From NCBI GenBank assembly GCA_016763855.1, contig JAESSY010000124.1, positions 1 through 55,182 on the forward strand: a DNA stretch of 55,182 nucleotides, written 5' to 3'. The DNA is from Pseudomonadales bacterium. Lineage in GTDB: Bacteria > Pseudomonadota > Gammaproteobacteria > Pseudomonadales > Azotimanducaceae. The notes under the pieces were generated by a model. It was not told where the DNA came from and made no database searches. It worked only from the letters and a program-made list of their open reading frames with translations. The position numbers were made by a program, and so were the translations under genes. Position 1 is the stretch's first letter, and each line of letters opens with the position of its first letter. Shown here in pieces: positions 25,462 to 34,718 of this stretch.

Positions 25462-26106
25462 CTAAACCCAAGCTAAACTGGAAAAGGCGATATTCAAGCC
25501 CAAAATAATAAGCAGTACACCCATCACCCGATCAAACCAATGTCCCATTAACTCAAATTTTCTTCTCACCCTTTCGTGACTAAAAAATGTCGCCACAATG
25601 AAAAACCACAAAGCCGTTGCTGTGGCTAGATATAGCCCGTAAGCCATTTGGATGATCAGGGGGGTCGTCGTTTGAATAACGACGGTAAATAATGAGATAA
25701 AGAATAAGGCGGCTTTTGGATTTAGGCCATTGGTCAAAAAGCCAATCCTGAAAGCAGCCCAGGTGCTCTTTACGCTATTTGTTTCCGAACCATCCACTAA
25801 ACTAACATCCCGGTTCGCTTTTGTTCGAATTGCGCCATATCCAAGATAGATCAGATAGGCGGCAGCGAAGTATTTCATGTAGTTAAAGAGTGTTTCAGAA
25901 CTATTCGCCAGAAAACTAACGCCCACCAATGAATAAGCCACGTGCCAGAGTATGGCTGTGCCTACACCAATAGCTGTGATGCGGCCGATAAAACGGCCTT
26001 CTCGTACCGATTGTTTGATGACGATAGCGAAATCTGGGCCTGGACTAACAACTGCTAAGCCGTGAAGTATGGCGATTGTCAGAAACTCAGGACCCCAATC
26101 ACTCAT
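25462..26106 (-). CDS. LysE/RhtB-family amino acid exporter
   Basis: This 214-residue protein has about six membrane helices and the LysE-family opening AVVSPGPDFAIVIKQSVREGR (conserved PGP near the end of helix 1). A second hallmark is IGFLTNGLNPKAALFFISLF. It would export an amino acid or derivative; the family cannot be narrowed further. Its start overlaps the end of the DUF899 gene by 8 nt, so the two are coupled. Confidence 0.88.
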   Translation of the reverse strand: MSDWGPEFLTIAILHGLAVVSPGPDFAIVIKQSVREGRFIGRITAIGVGTAILWHVAYSLVGVSFLANSSETLFNYMKYFAAAYLIYLGYGAIRTKANRDVSLVDGSETNSVKSTWAAFRIGFLTNGLNPKAALFFISLFTVVIQTTTPLIIQMAYGLYLATATALWFFIVATFFSHERVRRKFELMGHWFDRVMGVLLIILGLNIAFSSLAWV

Positions 26107-26695
26107 TCAAGTTTGTACTGTCATCATCTGTTACGGAGGGTGCGTTCCAATAATCATACTGGGGAACCCATTCATTTTCAGAAATACCTGCCAAACTTAA
26201 TAAATTCCATTGAGAGCAGAATTCATCCCCTGGACCAAAGATAGCAGAATTTTTACGAAAAATCTCACCGTCTTCTAGCACGTAACAAACTATGCCTGGC
26301 ATGTTATTTTCGCCTTTTAAAACACTTTGCTCGGAGATATACTCGCCGCCACCATGTGATGCCATTTTAAATCGCCATTGACGAGAATTGGCCATCCGAC
26401 GTTGGGTGTCTGGGTTGTCTTTCGATACCAGTGCCAATGCGAATTCACTTTCGATATGTGGAATGAAACCATTGAGGCCGTCTGCCCATAGGGTGCAATG
26501 TTGACACCCCTGGCCCATATTGTGAATTAGAAACAGTATCTTGTTTGAACCAAAAAGTGCTTTAAGGGAGACATTTCCGTCTGTATCTTCAAAAACGTAA
26601 TTTTTGACAGACACCAGTGGTGCATCTTTACGAAGTTCAGCAACCCTTTGCGTTAGCTCAAATAGATCCTTCTCTGCTTGTTGAAGTTCGTTCAT
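26099..26695 (-). CDS. DUF899 thioredoxin-fold protein
   Basis: This 198-residue protein matches the DUF899 family: VKNYVFEDTDGNVSLKALFG, then LFLIHNMGQGCQHCTLWADGLNGFIPHIE with a CQHC redox-type motif at the end of the first strand, and VSKDNPDTQRRMANSRQW. The fold is peroxiredoxin/AhpC-like, and the CxxC suggests thiol chemistry; no substrate is known. It sits between the TM2 gene (42 nt upstream) and the LysE exporter. Confidence 0.82.
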   Translation of the reverse strand: MNELQQAEKDLFELTQRVAELRKDAPLVSVKNYVFEDTDGNVSLKALFGSNKILFLIHNMGQGCQHCTLWADGLNGFIPHIESEFALALVSKDNPDTQRRMANSRQWRFKMASHGGGEYISEQSVLKGENNMPGIVCYVLEDGEIFRKNSAIFGPGDEFCSQWNLLSLAGISENEWVPQYDYWNAPSVTDDDSTNLNE

Positions 26696-26737
26696 ATTGT
26701 TTCTCCTGCCACTGCTATTGTGCCTTTTTTGTCCAAG

Positions 26738-27067
26738 CTAGGTCTGTTGTCGGATCTGTGTTTCTAAATCTGAAATGTGTTCTCGTAAATTTAAAATTTC
26801 TTCTTCAAGGGCTTCAATTTCTTCTTCTTGCTCAATCTCTAAGCCGCCATTTTCATATAGTTCGTCATTGTAGGTATCAACTTGATCTACTAAGGTGACA
26901 AGGTCATATAGCCAGCCAACAATGATCAATCCGCCGGTGAAGAAATAAAGAACTCCCCATAATGGTTTACGTAAGTAAAAGTTGTGTAAGCCAAAGATGC
27001 CGAAAGGGACACAAAGCAAATAAGCTATCCAGACTTCTTTGGGTCTTAGTGCTAGATTGCGCGTCAT
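26738..27067 (-). CDS. TM2-domain protein with C-terminal coiled coil
   Basis: This 109-residue protein has a TM2 domain (about 10-55): two membrane helices around GIFGLHNFYLRKPLWGVLYF and GGLIIVGWLYDLVTLVDQV. The last 40 residues are a highly acidic coiled coil (EQEEEIEALEEEILNLREHI). TM2 proteins are small inner-membrane proteins of unknown function. It is first of a three-gene minus-strand group with the DUF899 and LysE genes. Confidence 0.88.
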   Translation of the reverse strand: MTRNLALRPKEVWIAYLLCVPFGIFGLHNFYLRKPLWGVLYFFTGGLIIVGWLYDLVTLVDQVDTYNDELYENGGLEIEQEEEIEALEEEILNLREHISDLETQIRQQT

Positions 27068-27262
27068 ATGTAACCTGCATTTGGTTTGTAATGTGTTTGT
27101 AGTATGCCATTCAATAAGGATGGGTAAAAGTCGGTTTCAAGGTTAAAAGGCCGGTTCTATCATTTGCTTAGCAGATCAATTTTGGAGTAGATTGCTATGG
27201 TATATACTTATCATTAACTTTCGCAACCCATTTTGGATTCTGGAATTTGGTTTCCAGTTCTT

Positions 27263-28033
27263 ATGCGCAAATTAGTCTTTATTACATTCTTTCTGCTTAT
27301 TGATTTTCAGTCTACCAATGTCTTTGCCGAAGTCGTTATCGAGACAGCTTCTGAGACAATGACCGTTTCTTTTCTGAATCGTCCGCCTTACTATTTTGTC
27401 GAAGAAAATGAAGCTAGTGGAATTCTAGTAGATCGAACCAGAAAAATATTCGATAAAGCGGGCATTGAAGTCAACTTTATCCAGAGACCACCCAAGAGAA
27501 TTATGCGAGGGATAAAGCAGTTAGGTAATGAATATTGTTCGATTGGTTGGTTCAAAAATACAGAGAGAGAGACCTTTGCTAAATTTTCTGATCCAATTTT
27601 TCAAAATGAACCTATAGTGGTGCTCATCAATAAAGATAAGCAAACAGCTTTTTCAGCCTATGATTCGCTTAAGAGCATTCTTGAAAATAAGGTGTTTAGA
27701 TTCGGTAGTATCGAGGATTTCTCCTACGGGGAAAGAATTGATCTTATGATCGCGGACAATGTTCCTAACGATTATAAAATTTCGGGAGAACAAAAACAAC
27801 TTGTTAGGCTATTGTCCATCCAGCGAATCTCATTTATGTTAATTGCCCCTGAAGAAATTGATACATTGATTTATTCGGCTAATTTGGAACCTGGTAAATT
27901 CCTTTCAATTCAGCTTAATGATATCCCAAATGGAAACAAACGTTACATTATGTGCAATAAACATGTTTCCGATGAAGTCATGAAAAGGATCAATGATGCG
28001 ATTAGAGAAGTTGTAGTTCCGATTCTGCTATAA
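27263..28033 (+). CDS. Periplasmic solute-binding protein (SBP_bac_3-like)
   Basis: This 256-residue protein has a signal peptide (MRKLVFITFFLLIDFQSTNVFA) and a type II periplasmic binding fold. The opening TMTVSFLNRPPYYFVEENEASGILVD is the usual ligand-proximal strand and loop, and CSIGWFKNTERETFAKFSDPI follows in the first lobe. No ABC permease or ATPase is nearby, so it may be an orphan receptor or feed a remote transporter. The start at 27263 is the first ATG giving a normal signal peptide. The hemolysin-family gene begins about 90 nt later on the same strand. Confidence 0.78.
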   Translation: MRKLVFITFFLLIDFQSTNVFAEVVIETASETMTVSFLNRPPYYFVEENEASGILVDRTRKIFDKAGIEVNFIQRPPKRIMRGIKQLGNEYCSIGWFKNTERETFAKFSDPIFQNEPIVVLINKDKQTAFSAYDSLKSILENKVFRFGSIEDFSYGERIDLMIADNVPNDYKISGEQKQLVRLLSIQRISFMLIAPEEIDTLIYSANLEPGKFLSIQLNDIPNGNKRYIMCNKHVSDEVMKRINDAIREVVVPILL

Positions 28034-28121
28034 GTTGTCGCAACTGGGCAAATAATTTCCAATATTCGCGAATGATTCTTGCTAACAATGCATCCAACTT
28101 AGCAATCTCAATCGAAGAAGG

Positions 28122-28724
28122 ATGAAAAAAGTGGGTGCAATCGGAAACTTTATCACCAATCAAGAGCTTACGATCAGTAAGGACGGGGAAGTAACCCACG
28201 GTAATGTCAATAAATTAATTAGTAAGGCATACGCCAAACACTTTCAGTGCGACCTACGTCATTTCCTGCCTTCTAGCTTTAGTCTTGTCTCCTCTAACGA
28301 GGTAGTTGCTTGTACCGGATTTCAGTCTGCGGATCACAGTGAGCTTTTTTTGGAACAGTACCTTGATAAGCCGATTGAACAAGCACTTTCTATCGCCATG
28401 GACTCCTCTATTGAGCGTAAGGATATTGTTGAAATCGGTGGCTTTGCGGTGACGAGTTCGAATCATGCACTTTCCTTTATGTTGCAATTAGCACCGGCAT
28501 TCCAGAATCTCGGATTTCGGTATGCTGTCTGTACAGTGACATATCCGGTTCGCAAATATCTGAAAAACTTGGGGCTGGATACTGTTTTTCTGGGTGATGC
28601 GACCCCGGATATGGTTGATACAAGTGACAATGCTTGGGGTTCGTATTATCGACTTAAACCCGTCATATTAGGTGGGAATATCAACGCAGCGGTTCAAAAG
28701 ATTTATAATTGGGGCGATGTGTGA
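28122..28724 (+). CDS. Thermostable-hemolysin-family protein (T_hemolysin, GNAT-like)
   Basis: This 200-residue protein matches the thermostable hemolysin (delta-VPH) family: SKAYAKHFQCDLRHFLPSSFSL, then ACTGFQSADHSELFLEQYLDKPIEQAL and VEIGGFAVTSSNHALSFMLQLAPAFQNLGFRYAVCTVTYPVRKYLKNLGL. The fold looks GNAT-like, close to autoinducer-synthase-type acyltransferases, and it has no secretion signal, so a toxin role is doubtful. The ATG sits too close to GAAGG; GTG at 28131 with 9-nt spacing is an alternative start. Its stop overlaps the next gene's GTG (GTGTGA). It is first of a five-gene operon. Confidence 0.82.
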   Translation: MKKVGAIGNFITNQELTISKDGEVTHGNVNKLISKAYAKHFQCDLRHFLPSSFSLVSSNEVVACTGFQSADHSELFLEQYLDKPIEQALSIAMDSSIERKDIVEIGGFAVTSSNHALSFMLQLAPAFQNLGFRYAVCTVTYPVRKYLKNLGLDTVFLGDATPDMVDTSDNAWGSYYRLKPVILGGNINAAVQKIYNWGDV

Positions 28725-30253
28725 GCTTGATTATTGAAAAATTATTGTCGCACTGCGAGCATCGACCAAATTCAATTGCAATTGATGACTCCGTTCAAAG
28801 GCTCACATTTAAGGAACTTTATGAATGGGTGGAAAACTTCTCCCAATATCTGACTGATCTCTGCGTCAAAACAATTGGTTTTCAATTGGATAATGGTTTG
28901 TCATGGGTAGTTTTTGATCTTGCTGCAATGAAGGCTGGGATCAACATTGTCCCCATTCCCAGTTTTTTTAGCCAACAGCAACGTGAACACATTATTCAAA
29001 CGGCGCGAATTGATGTGCTAATTCTAGATACGGATATCAAGCTGAACGATGCTTGGCAAAAAATTGAAAATCCCGGCATAGCTCAAATGAAAGACCTAAA
29101 AAATCCTTTCACCACTTATTCAAGAGAAGTGCTTGATCCGATTGAATACAGTAATACCAAAATCACCTTCACTTCTGGTAGTACAGGCTCGCCAAAGGGT
29201 GTCTGTCTGGCTAACGCGACAGTAGAATCTGTTGCTGTAAGTATTGATAAAGCACTTTTTTCACTTGAATTAAATTCCCATCTAAGCGTACTTCCTCTCG
29301 CTACCTTGTTAGAGAATATTGCAGGCGTCTATGCGCCCCTTATCAGAGGGATGTGTGTTCATGTGCCCTCTCTTTCACTTGTAGGCTTGGTTGGATCAAA
29401 CCTAGATGTTGAAAAGTTCTCTAAAATGATTAATCAGGTGAACCCGAATAGTATCATTTTGGTGCCGCAGCTCCTGACTGCTCTAGTCACGCTCAAACAG
29501 TTTGATTTAATCACTGTCGATAATTTTCAAATGATAGCTGTGGGAGGTGGACGCGTTAGCCAACATCTCTTGGAATCTGCTCAAGACATGGGACTTCCTG
29601 TCTGTCAGGGTTATGGTCTATCTGAATGTTGCTCTGTCTTAACACTCAATACTTCGGGTAAGACCAAGCCAAATTCCGTTGGCAAGATACTGCCCCATGC
29701 GAATGTTAGGATAAATTCAGAGGGTGAAATAGAAGCAAATGGCAGCAATATGCTGGGCTATCTTGGTGATGATGTGAGCTTTGGTGAGTGGTATCCCACT
29801 GGAGATCTTGGTTCGATAGATGATGAAGGATTTGTTTATATTACCGGACGAAAGAAGAATGTATTTATTACAAGCTTTGGTAGAAATGTAAACCCTGAAT
29901 GGGTTGAATCAGCTCTCACTCAACAAGCCGCGATTTCTCAAGCTTTTATATTTGGTGAGTCCAAGAGCCATAACTTAGCCCTCATCTGGTTGCGCTTTCC
30001 CCAAAGTGAAAGTGAAATTGAACAAATGGTTAATAGTGCTAATGCTGAACTACCCGATTATGCAAGGGCATCTGCATTTATCGTAGTGGACGAAAATCTC
30101 AGTAACGATCTTGTTACGCCAAACGGTAGATTAAAGCGCGATTTAGTACTCGCGCGTTTCCAAGATCTTATTGATGGTCACTATTCTGTTCATGGAAAAG
30201 AAGCTCGTAATAAAGAAGAGCAGAAAGAGAGTTCTGCTCTAACGTTTAGTTAA
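28721..30253 (+). CDS. AMP-binding acyl-adenylate-forming ligase
   Basis: This 510-residue member of the acyl-CoA synthetase superfamily has ITFTSGSTGSPKGVCLA (A3, P-loop-like), QGYGLSECCSVLTLN (A5), WYPTGDLGSIDDEGFVYITGRKKN (A7-A8) and TPNGRLKRDLV carrying the A10 Lys. It activates a carboxylate, probably a fatty acid, as acyl-AMP and passes it to CoA or a carrier protein. The GTG at 28721 overlaps the hemolysin-family stop by 4 nt, with GGGG upstream. The following genes encode a diiron oxidase and an SDR, suggesting the activated acyl group is modified further. Confidence 0.88.
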   Translation: MSLIIEKLLSHCEHRPNSIAIDDSVQRLTFKELYEWVENFSQYLTDLCVKTIGFQLDNGLSWVVFDLAAMKAGINIVPIPSFFSQQQREHIIQTARIDVLILDTDIKLNDAWQKIENPGIAQMKDLKNPFTTYSREVLDPIEYSNTKITFTSGSTGSPKGVCLANATVESVAVSIDKALFSLELNSHLSVLPLATLLENIAGVYAPLIRGMCVHVPSLSLVGLVGSNLDVEKFSKMINQVNPNSIILVPQLLTALVTLKQFDLITVDNFQMIAVGGGRVSQHLLESAQDMGLPVCQGYGLSECCSVLTLNTSGKTKPNSVGKILPHANVRINSEGEIEANGSNMLGYLGDDVSFGEWYPTGDLGSIDDEGFVYITGRKKNVFITSFGRNVNPEWVESALTQQAAISQAFIFGESKSHNLALIWLRFPQSESEIEQMVNSANAELPDYARASAFIVVDENLSNDLVTPNGRLKRDLVLARFQDLIDGHYSVHGKEARNKEEQKESSALTFS

Positions 30254-30280
30254 ACCTAATTAAATCTAAAGGAAACATTT

Positions 30281-30961
30281 ATGTTATTTTATAAGCGGCT
30301 TTTAAGCGAAACCTCCAGTGGGCAGGAATATTTATTGTCAGCCCAAATTATTAACGATGTATTTGAGGGGAAGTTTTCTCTCGATACTTATGTCGCGTTT
30401 CTAAATCAGGCCTATCATCACGTTAAACATACAATTCCTTTGTTGATGTCTGCAGGTTCCCGTTTAAACGACACTCATGAGTGGGCGCGGCTTACAATCG
30501 GTGAATATATTCAAGAAGAAATGGGCCATGAACAATGGATATTGAACGATATAGAAGCTTGTGGATTTGATAGAGAAACATTCGAGAAAGCAGATGCTCC
30601 CCACAGTTCGGAAATGATGGTGGCCTATCTTTATGACACTGTGGCGCGTAAGAATCCTATGGGTATATTTGGAATGGTACTCGTACTTGAAGGTACAAGT
30701 TCTAGTTTAGCGCCAGCTGTTGCGCAAATAGTGCGTGAGCAATTGTCCTTGCCAGATGAAGCGATGACCTATCTCACAACACATGGTGAGCTTGATCAAG
30801 ATCATATTCAGTTTTTTGAAAATGCAATGAACAAAGTAACTGATCTTGAGGATCAGAAAGCGATTATTCACTCAGCTAATGCAGTTTATAGGCTCTATGG
30901 TGATGTTTATCGCTCATTGTCAACGGCAGCCCAAGAGATTAAAGATAAGAGAGCTGCATAA
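30281..30961 (+). CDS. Haem-oxygenase-like diiron oxidase (TenA/UndA-like iron-containing redox enzyme)
   Basis: This 226-residue all-helical protein fits the haem-oxygenase-like 'iron-containing redox enzyme' family. Putative iron ligands sit in the expected order: Glu80 and His83 (EEMGHE), Glu137 (LEGTS), then His168, Asp172 and His175 (HGELDQDH). Relatives include UndA (fatty acid to terminal alkene) and SznF/CADD-type N-oxygenases or oxidases. Thiamin-type TenA activity is unlikely given these ligands and neighbours. AAAGGAAA precedes the ATG; the SDR follows with no gap. Confidence 0.82.
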   Translation: MLFYKRLLSETSSGQEYLLSAQIINDVFEGKFSLDTYVAFLNQAYHHVKHTIPLLMSAGSRLNDTHEWARLTIGEYIQEEMGHEQWILNDIEACGFDRETFEKADAPHSSEMMVAYLYDTVARKNPMGIFGMVLVLEGTSSSLAPAVAQIVREQLSLPDEAMTYLTTHGELDQDHIQFFENAMNKVTDLEDQKAIIHSANAVYRLYGDVYRSLSTAAQEIKDKRAA

Positions 30962-31753
30962 ATGATTGTGAACTTGGAACTCAGGAATCAGAGGGTGTTG
31001 TTAACAGGTGCAACAGGTGGCATCGGAAAACAAATTGTTCTCCATCTACTTAATGCAGGTGCGTCTGTGCTATTACAGGGTCGTAACATAAAGAAACTGG
31101 ATGCACTACGAACCCAATTTAACCAATTTAATGAAAAAGTCACCGTTGTTGCAGGGGATCTTCTAAAATCTGAAGATCGAAATGCGGTCGTAATAGCGGC
31201 GTCAGAAGACAAGGTCAACTGTCTGATAAACAATGCCGGCGTGAATCAGTTTTCAGCGTTCGAAAGTGCTGAAATTTCTAATCTGATTAATACAAATGTG
31301 ACTGCCACGATGTTGCTCACTCAAGCATTACTGCCAATGCTGATGAGAAACAAAGAAAAGCCTTTGATTGTGAACATTGGATCCACCTTTGGCGCTATCG
31401 GGTTTCCAGGTTACGTCTCTTATTGCGCAAGTAAGCACGCAATCAAAGGCTTCTCTGAAGCGCTGTCACGGGAATATGCTGATACCAGTTTACAAGTCAT
31501 TTATGTGTCACCGCGTGCTACAAATACTGAGATGAACACAGTCGCAGCTGATGAAGTCAATCGAGCACTCTGCGTTAAGTCAGATTCTTCGGAGTGGGTC
31601 GCGTCGGAAGTCATCAAGTCAATCGCGAATAAGGTTCCTCGGAGCCAGCTTGGATGGCCGGAAAAATTTCATGTTAAGTTAAATGCCATTCTGCCTAGTT
31701 TGGTCGATGGCGTTATTGCAAAACAACTTCCAACAATAAAGAGATATATTTAG
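30962..31753 (+). CDS. SDR-family oxidoreductase of the hemolysin-ligase-oxidase operon
   Basis: This 263-residue classical SDR has TGATGGIG, NNAGVNQF, Ser in NIGSTFG and the catalytic YCASK pair, followed by SPRATNTEMN. The C-terminal tail (WPEKFHVKLNAILPSLVDGVIAKQLPTI) resembles SDRs acting on lipid-like ketones. Its ATG directly follows the stop of the diiron oxidase, so translation is coupled. It could reduce the carbonyl left by the ligase/oxidase steps; that is an inference. Confidence 0.88.
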   Translation: MIVNLELRNQRVLLTGATGGIGKQIVLHLLNAGASVLLQGRNIKKLDALRTQFNQFNEKVTVVAGDLLKSEDRNAVVIAASEDKVNCLINNAGVNQFSAFESAEISNLINTNVTATMLLTQALLPMLMRNKEKPLIVNIGSTFGAIGFPGYVSYCASKHAIKGFSEALSREYADTSLQVIYVSPRATNTEMNTVAADEVNRALCVKSDSSEWVASEVIKSIANKVPRSQLGWPEKFHVKLNAILPSLVDGVIAKQLPTIKRYI

Positions 31754-31771
31754 AAAAAGAGGATACAACCT

Positions 31772-32413
31772 ATGTTCAGACCATTTTTAACGATTAAATC
31801 AATGTTAGCAGTATCTTTTTTCAGCTTGATGTTTAGCCATCTGATCCTTGCGAGTAGCTTAACTGACTTGCAGAGAGATTGGGCTTTGGCGAACTATGTC
31901 AGCGCGGAAAGTGAACAGGATGTAAAGTTTGAATCTTTGATTGCTCAAGCAGAGCTTGCTATAGCTGAAGATCCCAACAATGCAGAGTTATTCATCTGGC
32001 AAGGCATCATATTGAGCACGGCTGCTGGAAAAGCAGGGGGCTTATCCGCTCTAGGTCTAATTAAAGATGCTAAGGCTTCTCTGGAGCATGCTATCGAGAT
32101 CGATGCCAGCGCGTTGAACGGAAGTGCTTATACAAGTCTCGGTGCTCTCTATTATCAGGTTCCAGGCTGGCCGATTGCATTTGGTAGTGATAAAAAAGCC
32201 CGGAAGTTTCTTGAGAAGTCACTGACGATTAACCCAGATGGAATTGACCCCAATTTCTTTTATGGCGAGTTTTTGATACGAAAAAAAGATTACAAGGCAG
32301 CGGCTCAAGCTCTCAATAGGGCACTGTCAGCAGCTCCGAGAGCCGGACGAGAAATTGCAGATGAAGGCAGGCGAAAAGAAATAATTAAATTGTTAGCGAA
32401 AATTAACTCCTAG
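31772..32413 (+). CDS. Periplasmic TPR-repeat protein
   Basis: This 213-residue protein has a signal peptide (about 1-28, ending LILASS) and then TPR-like helices: AELAIAEDPNNAELFIWQGIIL, SLEHAIEIDASALNGSAYTSLGALYYQVPGWPIAFG, and FLEKSLTINPDGIDPNFFYGEFLIRKKDYKAAAQAL. It is a likely periplasmic scaffold; the partner is unknown. It lies 18 nt after the SDR and closes the operon. Its TAG stop interlocks with the TAG stop of the convergent TonB receptor (shared CTAG at 32410-32413). Confidence 0.8.
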   Translation: MFRPFLTIKSMLAVSFFSLMFSHLILASSLTDLQRDWALANYVSAESEQDVKFESLIAQAELAIAEDPNNAELFIWQGIILSTAAGKAGGLSALGLIKDAKASLEHAIEIDASALNGSAYTSLGALYYQVPGWPIAFGSDKKARKFLEKSLTINPDGIDPNFFYGEFLIRKKDYKAAAQALNRALSAAPRAGREIADEGRRKEIIKLLAKINS

Positions 32414-34689
32414 AATCGCCAATATAAATCGATAAAAGGTAGTGTAGGCAAGCCGGTTTTGATTCCTGAAGTGAGTTCCCCATCTTCTACTTCGAAATCT
32501 ATCCCAACCTGATTTACCTTATCAAAAATGTTTGTAATGCCAATTTCAAGGCGAAGCGAGTGGTGAGCTATATCCCATGTTCGACTCGCCTTGATATCCC
32601 AAGATGAGAAATCATCGAGCCTAATGCTATTTCTTTCAATTACTTGTACTTCGTTATCGATGAGAGATAGACGCGTGGTCGGCCAACCGTCATGCATGGA
32701 ACCGCTGAAAGCAATATGCCATTTCTTCATTTCAAATTGAATACCAATGTTACTTGAATGTTTCTGATCCCAACTCCGATTGACCTTAGTACCTGTCATC
32801 GAGTCTTTGGCTGAAGCATAACTCGTATTGGCCCAGTAGTTTATTCCCCGCCATGTTCCCCTAAGTGATATTTCGAGGCCTTTTGATTCGAGCCTTGTCG
32901 GAGAGATCTGATAGCGATCAGGTTGTAGCTCAGGTAACAAGGTGAGGGGGTTTGTGAGGTTCTGATAGTAAGTATTAATTTCGGTGCCGGTTTTTCTATA
33001 AGCCTCAATGTTGAGGGAAGTATCAATAGATAGATCGAACTTCCATCCAAGTACGATATGGTTTAGCGCTTGAGCTTCTTGAAAATCGGTAAGACCATCT
33101 TCAATTTTTAATTCATGGATGCCTTCTGCCTGGGAGAATCTGCCCCAGCTAAAACGAAATGCTGAATTATTTGAATATTGATATAGCACACTCAGCCTTG
33201 GATTATATTGTCTACTTGTGAGAGAGTTTTCATAGTGTTGGCCATCAAAACGCAGGCCTATTTCTGCTGACAGTTTATTCGTCATGATCCACTTATGGCT
33301 GAAATATAAATTGTATTGATGTCCTGTTTCATCTAGCGAAGCATTGAAAATCAATGGGCGATCATAATTGGAAATTGACTGGAACAATGGGTCAATATTT
33401 ATTTTGGATTCGTAAGTATATTGGGCGGTCAGATACCGGTACTCCCAGCCAAATTGAAAAAACATATCTGATTGGTATAAATACTCGAAGCTTTGTTTTA
33501 GGAAATAAGCGCTGAATTTTCTATCGTCAATTAGATTTCCAGTGGCAAAATGGGGTTTTGTAATTGATCCCTTTCTGTCATTTTTGATAGCTGAAAAGCC
33601 TATATAAGACTCAAGATAGAGCTCATCACTTAACTCGTATTCTGACTTGGCCCAAAGATAAGTATTACCATAAATATTTGTTAAGGTTTCATTGGCAGAC
33701 TCTTTGTTAAGTTCAGTATCGTCTCCAAACCAGAACACGTTAAGCTTCAAAACATGATTCTCATTGAGATCCATACTGTAACGGGCAAATATGTCTGCAA
33801 ATGTAGGCTTGCCTATGTTCAATTCTGATAAGCCGGTTAAAAGCTCAATGGTACTTCGCCTGGCATTGATCATCCAAGTATCAGATCCTCTTGTTCCAGA
33901 CTGAAGGTAGGAGAGATTATAAAACCCTAAACCGATTTCTCTTATACTCTGAAGATCCTGATCTTCTCGAGTATTGATGACCATGGCAGCACTAAGACGA
34001 TCGCCAAATTGGGAAGTAAATCCTCCGCTGTAAAAATCGATATTATCGATTATTCGAGCGTCAAAACTACCAAATAAATTATTGAAGCTGTTGAGGTGGA
34101 ATGGTTCATATAGGGTAATTCCGTCGAAGAGGATGAGAGTTTCATCTTTGTTCCCGCCGCGTACATTGGGTTGTGCTGAGATTCCAACGCTGGCACTACC
34201 TGGCAAGTGATTGACGAGGCGAATTGCATCGTTTCCAAGGGCAGGGCGTGATCTTAGATCAGCTTGTCCGAGGCTTGCATGGCTGATTTGAGTATTGAGC
34301 ATGATTTGATGCTTGCTTGACGTAACAACGAGCTCTTCGATGTTTAAGCTGAAAAGATTTATTTCATCGACAAGCAGAATAGTTTCTTCTTTCTGGCGAA
34401 TGACGGTATAGGTTTTTGTTGTGATCCTTTTTAACTGAAGATCAAACCCAGCAAGTGCTGTTTCTAGGCGAGTGATGGTCGTTTTTTTTTCGGGATCGAT
34501 CGTGACTTGATATCTTGGCAGAATGAGATCGGAGGAATAAAGTATCGAATACCCATCTTTTGAAGCGCGATCTAGAAAGGCTTTTAGAGATAGCTGTTCT
34601 TCAGCGAAGCTTGAATTTGCACCTAATAAAGTGACTAGTGCTAGAAATTGCCAAAGTGGCTGAAGTGATAGTAGGCGGGATTTATACAT
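32410..34689 (-). CDS. TonB-dependent receptor with N-terminal signalling (STN) domain
   Basis: This 759-residue outer-membrane receptor has a signal peptide (to about residue 29, SSFAEE), an STN domain (about 30-95, LSLKAFLDRASKDGYSILYSSDLIL), a TonB-box-like IEELVVTSSK, a plug (RPALGNDAIRLVNHLPGSASV, NVRGGNKDETLILFDGITLYEPF) and a beta barrel ending in an aromatic (DLYWRF). The STN domain fits FecA-type signalling to the FecR anti-sigma factor encoded 30 nt upstream. The ligand is unknown: no siderophore or sugar genes are adjacent. Confidence 0.9.
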   Translation of the reverse strand: MYKSRLLSLQPLWQFLALVTLLGANSSFAEEQLSLKAFLDRASKDGYSILYSSDLILPRYQVTIDPEKKTTITRLETALAGFDLQLKRITTKTYTVIRQKEETILLVDEINLFSLNIEELVVTSSKHQIMLNTQISHASLGQADLRSRPALGNDAIRLVNHLPGSASVGISAQPNVRGGNKDETLILFDGITLYEPFHLNSFNNLFGSFDARIIDNIDFYSGGFTSQFGDRLSAAMVINTREDQDLQSIREIGLGFYNLSYLQSGTRGSDTWMINARRSTIELLTGLSELNIGKPTFADIFARYSMDLNENHVLKLNVFWFGDDTELNKESANETLTNIYGNTYLWAKSEYELSDELYLESYIGFSAIKNDRKGSITKPHFATGNLIDDRKFSAYFLKQSFEYLYQSDMFFQFGWEYRYLTAQYTYESKINIDPLFQSISNYDRPLIFNASLDETGHQYNLYFSHKWIMTNKLSAEIGLRFDGQHYENSLTSRQYNPRLSVLYQYSNNSAFRFSWGRFSQAEGIHELKIEDGLTDFQEAQALNHIVLGWKFDLSIDTSLNIEAYRKTGTEINTYYQNLTNPLTLLPELQPDRYQISPTRLESKGLEISLRGTWRGINYWANTSYASAKDSMTGTKVNRSWDQKHSSNIGIQFEMKKWHIAFSGSMHDGWPTTRLSLIDNEVQVIERNSIRLDDFSSWDIKASRTWDIAHHSLRLEIGITNIFDKVNQVGIDFEVEDGELTSGIKTGLPTLPFIDLYWRF

Positions 34690-34718
34690 CCCGTCATTTT
34701 AGCAAAAAATGAAACATA

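Noticed and set aside
28122-28724. Secreted hemolysin toxin
   Set aside because: There is no signal peptide or pore-forming motif, and the gene is coupled to metabolic enzymes. The family name is historical.
30281-30961. TenA thiaminase or transcriptional regulator
   Set aside because: Diiron ligands of the haem-oxygenase-like oxidases are present in order, and no thiamin genes are nearby.
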